A DNA stretch of 38,358 nt from JAOAFZ01 sp964407325 (lineage in GTDB: Bacteria; Patescibacteriota; Microgenomatia; UBA1406; GWC2-37-13). Under the pieces are notes generated by a model, which was not told the origin of the DNA, ran no database searches, and was given only the letters and a program-made list of their open reading frames with translations. The stretch's first letter is position 1; each line of letters begins with the position of its first letter. Both the position numbers and the translations under genes were made by a program. Shown one piece after another: positions 29,051-35,524 of this stretch. The DNA lies in NCBI GenBank assembly GCA_964407325.1, contig CAYOVA010000014.1, forward strand, positions 1-38,358. The letters are read 5' to 3'.

Positions 29051-29459
29051 TACGGACGTGCTGCTTGCTTTGTTCCACCCTGGGGACTTACTTCACTTAC
29101 GTGCTGTGAATATATTTCAAAGATTAACACAAATAGATCATACTATTTATATTCTTCCTACAACAATAAGCGAATTTGCTCTGATTGGAAGCTACAAAAT
29201 AGGAATGGCTCAGACGCAGAAGATTACCTCATTCCTAATGGGAAGTGAATATGAGATAAAAGCGTTATCGACTGATTTGACAACCGATGCAGTGAAACTG
29301 TATGAAAAGCAAACCTCAAAAGAAGAATCATTGTTTGACTGTTTTGTTATGATTGCTGCTAAGAAGTTTTCGGTGAATTGCATCTTGTCATTCGATAAAG
29401 GATATACAAAAAACAAATTTACTTTAATTGAAGACTGGCTAAAAAAACACAGCAAATAA
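29031..29459 (+). CDS. PIN-domain toxin (VapC-like)
   Basis: Start at ATG 29031 gives MITTIVDTDVLLALFHPGD; an ATG at 29019 adds four residues. The catalytic acids are the Asp in VDTDVLL, the Glu in ISEFAL (about residue 48), the Asp in LFDCFVMIAAKK (about 106) and the Asp in SFDKGY. At 142 residues it is complete and probably an active ribonuclease. It is the partner of the RHH antitoxin. It does not closely resemble the toxin at 16481, and the antitoxin classes differ, so the two loci are probably separate acquisitions. Confidence 0.8.
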   Translation: MITTIVDTDVLLALFHPGDLLHLRAVNIFQRLTQIDHTIYILPTTISEFALIGSYKIGMAQTQKITSFLMGSEYEIKALSTDLTTDAVKLYEKQTSKEESLFDCFVMIAAKKFSVNCILSFDKGYTKNKFTLIEDWLKKHSK

Positions 29460-29482
29460 CTCACATATTTCATATCCTGTAG

Positions 29483-29488
29483 TATAAT
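29483..29488 (+). promoter_or_regulatory. -10 box of gene 29494
   Basis: TATAAT at 29483-29488 lies 5 nt before the ATG at 29494, with no SD. It sets the start codon and implies leaderless translation. Confidence 0.5.
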
Positions 29489-29493
29489 ATCGA

Positions 29494-30972
29494 ATGCGAA
29501 ACGCAGAAAACCGGTTTAGCTTTTTACGTGGCTTTTTTCAGACGAATATCACACATGAAGAAAGGCATATCGAACAACAAATTGCAGATATATTAGGGAG
29601 ATATGGAGCAGAGGGTCTTCAACTATACCACCGGGCACTGCACGTGGGCTACACCCGCAGAAGAATTCTGGCAATTCTGGCAACAGGAGGGGGATCTGCA
29701 CTTCTTAGCGGCTGTATGGAAGCGCTTCAAACCGGTAAAGAACCTTCAATCTCTAATTGGCACCCTCCGCAAGCACCAACTGCGCGGGTAGAACCAGGTG
29801 CCGCATATGCAAATCTTACTCCACAAGCCGCGTCGCAGCCATTACCTACCGCTTTTGCTCAACCAGTTTTACAACCTACACCCTTACCAACCATTCAAAC
29901 TGCAGTTCAGCCTCAATCTCTTCCACCTTCGCAACCTGCTCCATCAATTGACACACCACAGCAGGTATCAGTACCCCTTGAAGACTGGGAAGCTGCATTA
30001 CCACCCGAAGGCCGAGAACGGAATATCGGTGATGAAGACGGGCTTGATAGGTTTAACAACGGAGCGACGCTTCTAGAGCGATTTTCCAAAGGAGATGTTG
30101 CTTATTATGCAAAACCACACGCAAACGGAACATTGAGGTATGTAGTAGCACATCTTAATCCAGGCGTAAAATTTGCAGTTTCAACAGCTAATGGTATTAA
30201 GCCACAATCTTCCGATGCAGGAACACACGAGATAGCAGGGTGGGAAGGGGGAATTCAAGGTAACTACCAGTGGATAAATGAGATGTTTAATGCCAGCCAA
30301 GATCGATATGCACACGAGGGTCTGCAATTAGCTGCTCTGATGAATGGAACATATCACAATGAGTTTTCCCAGATTGAAGGCGTCGTAATGAATGATGGAG
30401 AAGTGGAAAGTGGCCAACCGAATCGGATGAGTTTGAAGTTTATGCCTGATATGCGTACCGCTTGGATAGGTTTTTACAATCGTGCAGGTTTGAGTGATGC
30501 CTATGCGGCAATTGGTGGAGGACCGGTACTTATTGCTCCAGGTGAAAGAGGCAGGCCGAAACGTGTTGTAGTCGGTTTAACCGATGAATGGGGTAATGCA
30601 GTGTTGGAAACAGAACAGCACCTTCGCTGGAATCCCTTTAATGAGGATTTTGTCAAGTCAGATGAACTTTCGCAGCAATACACTTCTTTCTATCGAAATT
30701 CGTCGCTTACTCTGGGAAGGCGTGGGGATGGACGAGTGTTTGTGATGATGGTAACTGGTGATGGCGGAACAATGGCACAACAAGTTATGGATGAGCTTCT
30801 TACCATGAACGAGTTGAATGCGGATGGTTCGTTTAAAAGTGGTGTGCAGTATGCTTTGCGCATGGATGGAGGGAAATCGACGGGTATTGAAGTGCGAAAT
30901 AGAGTAAAGGATCCGAATGCTACTTCTCACCAGTTTATTTGTAGTGCTTTGGGCGTGTATTGCAGACCGTAA
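29494..30972 (+). CDS. Exported lipoprotein with phosphodiester-glycosidase (NAGPA/DUF2233) domain
   Basis: A 492-residue protein. A long N-region of about 50 residues leads to TRRRILAILATGGGSALLSGC, which has both a twin-arginine-like motif (around residue 55) and a lipobox LSGC with the lipidated Cys near 74. A Pro/Gln-rich linker follows (about 90-160). The domain from about 210 to 485 matches the phosphodiester glycosidase family: GGGPVLIAPG, then a late RRGDGRVFVMMVTGDGGTM and ALRMDGGKSTG near residue 458. Family members cleave sugar-1-phosphodiesters or act on cell-wall glycans, so a cell-surface carbohydrate role is likely. The Tat reading is uncertain; an ordinary Sec lipoprotein signal with a long N-region is the alternative. 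Confidence 0.65.
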   Translation: MRNAENRFSFLRGFFQTNITHEERHIEQQIADILGRYGAEGLQLYHRALHVGYTRRRILAILATGGGSALLSGCMEALQTGKEPSISNWHPPQAPTARVEPGAAYANLTPQAASQPLPTAFAQPVLQPTPLPTIQTAVQPQSLPPSQPAPSIDTPQQVSVPLEDWEAALPPEGRERNIGDEDGLDRFNNGATLLERFSKGDVAYYAKPHANGTLRYVVAHLNPGVKFAVSTANGIKPQSSDAGTHEIAGWEGGIQGNYQWINEMFNASQDRYAHEGLQLAALMNGTYHNEFSQIEGVVMNDGEVESGQPNRMSLKFMPDMRTAWIGFYNRAGLSDAYAAIGGGPVLIAPGERGRPKRVVVGLTDEWGNAVLETEQHLRWNPFNEDFVKSDELSQQYTSFYRNSSLTLGRRGDGRVFVMMVTGDGGTMAQQVMDELLTMNELNADGSFKSGVQYALRMDGGKSTGIEVRNRVKDPNATSHQFICSALGVYCRP

Positions 30973-30985
30973 AAAAGAGGTTTGC

Positions 30986-30991
30986 TATACT
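30986..30991 (+). promoter_or_regulatory. -10 box of pyrC
   Basis: TATACT at 30986-30991, 6 nt before the ATG at 30998. A -35 candidate TTGCAG (30960-30965) is 20 nt upstream. The box overlaps the region just past the stop of the previous gene. Confidence 0.5.
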
Positions 30992-30997
30992 ACCTGT

Positions 30998-32086
30998 ATG
31001 CTTACAAAACTACCTGGGCTCATTGATATACACGTTCACCTGCGCGATCCTGGGCAAACTCATAAAGAGGACTTCACAACAGGTACTTCAGCAGCATTGG
31101 CGGGTGGTTTTACTACTATCATCGACATGCCGAACAATGTAAACCCCGTGTTTACTGCCCAGGTGCTCGAGAAAAAAATGGAAATTGCCCGGGGCAAAAC
31201 GGTTGCCGACCTGGGGTTTCATTTTGGAACGCTAGGGGAAAACACCGATGAATTTGCGAAAGTTCATGGTAAAGTGTTCGGTTTAAAAGTGTATCTGGAT
31301 ATAACAACAGGGCATTTTGTGATTAATCGGGAAAAACTGGAAAAAGTATTTAAAGCCTGGGAAGGGGATACTCCAATCCTAGCCCATGCGGAAGGTCCCA
31401 TGGTCGATTTGATGGTAGAAATGGTGCGTAAATATGGAAAAAAAGCACACATTGTCCATATCAGTAGCAAAGAAGAGCTGGAATCAGTGATCCGGGCGAA
31501 AGAAGCTGGATTGCAAGTCACCTGCGGAGTCTGTATGCATCACCTTACTTTGACACAGGAAGATGAATTGCGACTGGGCACATATGGATTAATGAAACCG
31601 TCATTAAAAACACCTGCCGATAGAGAATTTTTGTGGCAGCATATTGATGCGATAGACGTGATTGAATCGGACCATGCCCCCCATACCCGTGAGGAAAAGG
31701 AATCGCAAAATCCACCCTTTGGCATTCCGGGACTAGAAACAACGCTGTATTTGTTGCTGCAAGCAGAAGCTGAAGGGAAAATAACCCGATCGAAAGTGCT
31801 GGATATGTGCCATTATCGACCAGCGGAGCTCTTCAAAATTCCTACGGATACAACTACCTTTATCGAAGTAGATGAAAGTGTAGAACATACCATTCCCGAG
31901 TTGTTTCCAAAAGATGAGAACGGTAATTCCGTATTGATGACGAAATGCGGTTGGACTCCCTTTATCAATGTGCCGTTACGGGGACAGGTGGTTTCGGTTA
32001 CCATCCGTGGAACGGAAGTGTATCGTCACGGAAACGTGCTTGTTGCACCGGGTAGCGGACGGGTAATTGTGCCTTCGGTTAAATAA
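30998..32086 (+). CDS. pyrC: Dihydroorotase
   Basis: A 362-residue amidohydrolase that interconverts carbamoyl aspartate and dihydroorotate. The metal-binding motif GLIDIHVHLRDPG is at residues 7-19, LAHAEG and HIVHISSKEE supply further His ligands, and ESDHAPHTREEK holds the catalytic Asp. The motif PGQTHKEDF just after the first metal site is characteristic of the CAD-type dihydroorotase rather than the E. coli PyrC class. The start is set at 30998; a longer frame to 30917 overlaps the previous gene. It follows a leaderless promoter and is 43 nt from pyrD. Confidence 0.93.
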   Translation: MLTKLPGLIDIHVHLRDPGQTHKEDFTTGTSAALAGGFTTIIDMPNNVNPVFTAQVLEKKMEIARGKTVADLGFHFGTLGENTDEFAKVHGKVFGLKVYLDITTGHFVINREKLEKVFKAWEGDTPILAHAEGPMVDLMVEMVRKYGKKAHIVHISSKEELESVIRAKEAGLQVTCGVCMHHLTLTQEDELRLGTYGLMKPSLKTPADREFLWQHIDAIDVIESDHAPHTREEKESQNPPFGIPGLETTLYLLLQAEAEGKITRSKVLDMCHYRPAELFKIPTDTTTFIEVDESVEHTIPELFPKDENGNSVLMTKCGWTPFINVPLRGQVVSVTIRGTEVYRHGNVLVAPGSGRVIVPSVK

Positions 32087-32116
32087 GTATTTAGGCAGGA
32101 AATCTAGTAGCTCTGC

Positions 32117-32122
32117 TATAAT
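32117..32122 (+). promoter_or_regulatory. -10 box of pyrD
   Basis: TATAAT at 32117-32122, 6 nt before the pyrD ATG at 32129. No clear -35 box or SD. Confidence 0.5.
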
Positions 32123-32128
32123 ACACTT

Positions 32129-33193
32129 ATGTTGCATCTACCCATTTTTGATCCAGAAAAAACCTTCGAGGAAAATGCCCAACAAGGTCCCTTTAATGCA
32201 TTTGCAGACGGAACTGTGTTCGAGCAACAAGGAGAACCTTCACGTGACTTTCTTGGATTTAAAGTATACGAACCTTTCGGTATTCCAGCCGGTCCACTTC
32301 CTACGGCAAAACATATAAAAGCAGCGTTTGAAAAAGGGTTTGATCTCCCAGTTTACAAAACCGTAAGAACTACAGAAAGAAAATCACATCCATGGCCGAA
32401 TGTTGTGCCAGTGCAAGTGGAAGGGGATTTAACACTGGAAAAACGAGATAAGGGTGTAACTGTGGCCGATAGCTATAAAGAACCACTGGCGATTACCAAC
32501 TCGTTCGGTGTTCCTTCATCAAAACCGGAGTTCTGGCAGGAGGATATGAAAAAAGCAGTGGAATCTGCCGGGAAAGGACAGGTAATGGTAGCCAGTTTTC
32601 AGGGTACCAATACCGGCGGAAGTGTTGAAGCATTTATTGAAGACCACGTATTAGCCTCAAAAATGGTCCTGGAAACGGGTGCAAAGATCATGGAAGTCAA
32701 TTACAGCTGTCCCAACGAAGGTACGGCTCAATTGTTGTGTTATGATACTGACAGAATCGAAACGATTTCATATCGCATTAAGGAAGCAATTGGAAATATC
32801 CCGCTCCTCATTAAGCTGGCCCATTTTGAAGACCAGGCCCACCTGGAAGATATGGTGAAGCGGTTAGGTGATATTGTCGATGGGTTTTCAGCTATTAACA
32901 CAATTGGTGCTGCAATTCGCAATAAAGACGGATCACAAGCTCTCCCGGGGGAGGGGAGACTGGTGAGTGGAGTGTGTGGAGCTCCTATAAAATGGGCGGG
33001 TATAGACATGGTAAAGAGGATAAAAAAATTACGTGATGAAAGTGGCAAAAAGTACGTTATTGTGGGTGTTGGGGGAATTATAACTTCGGACGACTACTTT
33101 GAATATAGAAAAGCTGGTGCTGACGCTGCAATGAGTGCAACAGGTGCCATGTGGAATCCTTATCTTGCTCAAGAGATTAAGAATGCTGCTTAA
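32129..33193 (+). CDS. pyrD: Dihydroorotate dehydrogenase, class 1-like
   Basis: A 354-residue FMN enzyme oxidising dihydroorotate to orotate. PFGIPAGPLPTAKHIKAAF is the N-terminal FMN-binding strand, ITNSFGVPS binds substrate, and MEVNYSCPNEGTA has Cys at the catalytic-base position, which marks class 1 (soluble) rather than the Ser-containing class 2 membrane enzyme. GVGGIITSDDYFEYRKAGAD with SATGAMWNP is the phosphate-binding end. No PyrK electron-transfer subunit is present in the window, so the electron acceptor is unclear. It follows pyrC by 43 nt but has its own -10 box. Confidence 0.9.
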   Translation: MLHLPIFDPEKTFEENAQQGPFNAFADGTVFEQQGEPSRDFLGFKVYEPFGIPAGPLPTAKHIKAAFEKGFDLPVYKTVRTTERKSHPWPNVVPVQVEGDLTLEKRDKGVTVADSYKEPLAITNSFGVPSSKPEFWQEDMKKAVESAGKGQVMVASFQGTNTGGSVEAFIEDHVLASKMVLETGAKIMEVNYSCPNEGTAQLLCYDTDRIETISYRIKEAIGNIPLLIKLAHFEDQAHLEDMVKRLGDIVDGFSAINTIGAAIRNKDGSQALPGEGRLVSGVCGAPIKWAGIDMVKRIKKLRDESGKKYVIVGVGGIITSDDYFEYRKAGADAAMSATGAMWNPYLAQEIKNAA

Positions 33194-33314
33194 AACGGGT
33201 AATAAATACGTATGGAACGCTTCTTGACGCTGTTTGATGCATTTAAGCATATTGTATTTATGAATACTCCGTAAGAAAATTAAAGTAAATTACTCACATT
33301 CAAATTATAGGATT

Positions 33315-34301
33315 ATGTTAGAAGGCGGATTACCACCAACTGGCGGCTTTATGCAGGGACCATTGGATAGTACTGATAGTGGATTGGCAGACACTGTCCC
33401 TTACGTTATAGGAAATTCCCATTCGTTAAGTGAACAGAATGGTGTATTGGGTCAATTGGAATGGGATAGAAACAAGCAACTCGCTGAATTAATTAGGACT
33501 CGAGGAGAAGTTGCTGAACGTGGAATTCAAACAATGGCTGAGCATTTTCCGGAAGCCGTAGATGTGATGCGCGCTATGCACAAAGTTCATTTGAATCTCA
33601 TTACAATTTCTGCAGCAGCGGGAATTAGTATTGGTGAAGGACCTCTTACTCCTGCCTCACGGATGCTTCGCGATTATATTGGTCAAATGGATGGCGCCCC
33701 ACGAACTGCAATTCATCCAGAAGCTTTGCAAGATCTTGTAAGTGCCTATGGTCCTTCTATGGGGAGATTATATGCACAAATGGAAGAATTGCTTGGACAT
33801 AGGTCTGCAAGATCCTCGGTAGAAGATTTTCCAGTAAGTAAGCTGGAAGAGCCAGGCATAGTCGTTCCGCTAAGTCCGATAGACAGACGGGCTCAACTTA
33901 ATACATCTCGAATGAGGGGAGAGCTTGATCCAGGTATATCACGACTCTTGTTAGAAAGACATATCCATTTCCAGCCTGAGATTGATTTTATTTATGAAGA
34001 AATGGGTAATGGCACAACAGAAAGAGCAGTAACGGGTGTTCCTATTGCTTACATGGATTTTCAAAGAGTTTCACCGCGTTTGAAGTATAGATTGCCGGGG
34101 GATGGTTTTTTTGAATATACAACACGAGGGGGAGAACTGCGATTATGCGGGCTTCGCTTATATGATCCACGATCGCTTATAGGCTTATATCACTTTGAGT
34201 CAGGAGCTGGAAATGGTCCAACAATACAGCATCTAGAGGGGCAGATTTATCGAACCATTGCGGGTATGGATCAGTCGCAGAAAGATCAGATTCTTGTATA
34301 A
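33315..34301 (+). CDS. Hypothetical protein (328 aa)
   Basis: The ATG at 33315 follows an ATTATAGG box closely, in the leaderless style. No signal peptide or membrane segments are seen. The first half is helical (QLAELIRTRGEVAERGIQTM, EAVDVMRAMHKVHLNLITIS). The second half is mixed, with charged turns and aromatic strands (YMDFQRVSPRLKYRLPGDGF). No family recognised. It lies between pyrD and a 42-residue membrane peptide with no visible functional link. Confidence 0.55.
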   Translation: MLEGGLPPTGGFMQGPLDSTDSGLADTVPYVIGNSHSLSEQNGVLGQLEWDRNKQLAELIRTRGEVAERGIQTMAEHFPEAVDVMRAMHKVHLNLITISAAAGISIGEGPLTPASRMLRDYIGQMDGAPRTAIHPEALQDLVSAYGPSMGRLYAQMEELLGHRSARSSVEDFPVSKLEEPGIVVPLSPIDRRAQLNTSRMRGELDPGISRLLLERHIHFQPEIDFIYEEMGNGTTERAVTGVPIAYMDFQRVSPRLKYRLPGDGFFEYTTRGGELRLCGLRLYDPRSLIGLYHFESGAGNGPTIQHLEGQIYRTIAGMDQSQKDQILV

Positions 34302-34302
34302 T
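34297..34302 (+). promoter_or_regulatory. -10 box of the 42-aa ORF
   Basis: TATAAT at 34297-34302 overlaps the stop codon of the upstream gene and is 6 nt before the ATG at 34309, the same spacing as at polX, pyrC and pyrD. Confidence 0.45.
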
Positions 34303-34308
34303 TCCCAT

Positions 34309-34437
34309 ATGGCAGGTAAAGCAAACTGGATAACAGGATGCAGCGTAGCAGTGCCTATAGCACTTCTTGAACTGTTTCTGTATGCAGTACTCAAACTATT
34401 CCGCTTTCGAAACCAGCAGCCGGCTGTTTATAATTAA
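34309..34437 (+). CDS. 42-residue single-pass membrane peptide
   Basis: A short ORF (MAGKANWITGCSVAVPIALL...) with one hydrophobic segment at about residues 8-28 followed by a basic, polar tail (KLFRFRNQQPAV). It has its own TATAAT box at the standard leaderless distance. It ends 3 nt before the next ATG, and the TATAAT box of the permease gene (34429-34434) lies within its last codons. The box, membrane segment and tight packing make it likely to be real. It may be a small partner of the permease or a stress peptide; no family is recognised. Confidence 0.5.
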   Translation: MAGKANWITGCSVAVPIALLELFLYAVLKLFRFRNQQPAVYN

Positions 34438-34440
34438 CAC

Positions 34441-35499
34441 ATGTCTGCATTCTGGAAAAATATACTACTGATTATCGGTGCCACAGTCGGTGCCGGTATT
34501 TTTTCCCTTCCTCAACTGCTCAATAAAATAGGAATAGTCTGGTTTATTGTGTTTCTCCTTGGATTTTCATACCTTACCTACCGGTTAAACTGGTTTTACT
34601 TTCGTGTTATTAAAAGTGTCAAAGGGAATCACCAGTTTTCGGGTTATGTGGAGCGGGTTTTAGGTACAAAATGGGGGAGGGCAGCTTCGTTTGTTCATCT
34701 GTTTTCTACCTATGGTGCGCTTATTGCCTTTGTTCTGATCGGAGGTGAATTCTTGGGGAAAGCGTTGGGAATAACTGACCAGCTGGGCAGTCAGTTATTT
34801 TTTGTTTTGGCGATGGTATTCATTCTTACTTCCGGGAAAAAAAGCGAGAACATTGATGTACTGTTCTCGCTGATAAAAGGAGTAATGTTTTTGATAATTG
34901 CTTTTTTGTGCTTTAGCAGTTTTGGATTGTTGAGCAGTATATCAATCGTGCCAATAACGATTCCTTTTGAGTCGATGGGAGCGTTTATTTTTGCGCTCAG
35001 CGGATTCTCGATAATTCCGGAGTTACATAAAGAAAAAGATGAAGGAAAGAGTATTTTTACTGCGCAGCTTGCTATATTGCTCATCTACGTTATTTTTACT
35101 CTGGCTGTAAGCCCCTATTGGCAAGGAAGTGATTTTGCCTTTAGTAATCCGGTTATTAGTCGTATTTTTTCAGTTACCGGCTTTATTTCGGTTTTTACTG
35201 CGTATTTGTTACTGTCCTGGGTAGGAAAAGATATTTACCGCGAGGATCTGAAAGTAAAAGAGCGTTTTGCGATTGGATTAATCAGCGTAGTGCCGTTTTT
35301 GGCGATTGTAATCCAGTTTGGGTCATTTCTTTCGGTATTGAGTTTAACAGGAGGAGTATTTCTTGCTGCGACCGGCATTCTTATCTGCTGGATGTACAGT
35401 ACCGTTCACCCAGGTAAAAACAGGGTAGAACTGGCAGTAATCCAATTGGTATTCCTATCGGTAATGATCTTCGAGATTGTAAGCTTCATAAGACAGTAA
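34441..35499 (+). CDS. Amino-acid permease (aromatic amino acid/SLC38-like fold)
   Basis: A 352-residue integral membrane protein with about ten hydrophobic segments. The start MSAFWKNILLIIGATVGAGI carries the GATVGAGIFSLP motif of the APC-fold aromatic/tryptophan-tyrosine permease family, an unwound helix 1 substrate-binding site. Helix 6-like AFIFALSGFSIIPELHKE is also typical. It probably imports amino acids with protons or sodium, useful for an auxotrophic, streamlined cell. Slightly shorter than the usual 400 residues. Promoter TATAAT at 34429-34434, leaderless. Confidence 0.8.
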   Translation: MSAFWKNILLIIGATVGAGIFSLPQLLNKIGIVWFIVFLLGFSYLTYRLNWFYFRVIKSVKGNHQFSGYVERVLGTKWGRAASFVHLFSTYGALIAFVLIGGEFLGKALGITDQLGSQLFFVLAMVFILTSGKKSENIDVLFSLIKGVMFLIIAFLCFSSFGLLSSISIVPITIPFESMGAFIFALSGFSIIPELHKEKDEGKSIFTAQLAILLIYVIFTLAVSPYWQGSDFAFSNPVISRIFSVTGFISVFTAYLLLSWVGKDIYREDLKVKERFAIGLISVVPFLAIVIQFGSFLSVLSLTGGVFLAATGILICWMYSTVHPGKNRVELAVIQLVFLSVMIFEIVSFIRQ

Positions 35500-35513
35500 C
35501 TGCTTCATAAGGG

Positions 35514-35519
35514 TATACT
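35514..35519 (+). promoter_or_regulatory. -10 box of gene 35525
   Basis: TATACT at 35514-35519, 5 nt before the ATG at 35525; no SD. Another example of the leaderless pattern. Confidence 0.45.
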
Positions 35520-35524
35520 GAAAT

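Noticed and set aside
30917..30997. N-terminal extension of pyrC
   Set aside because: It would overlap the end of the preceding gene; the -10 box at 30986-30991 and the family N-terminus set the start at 30998.
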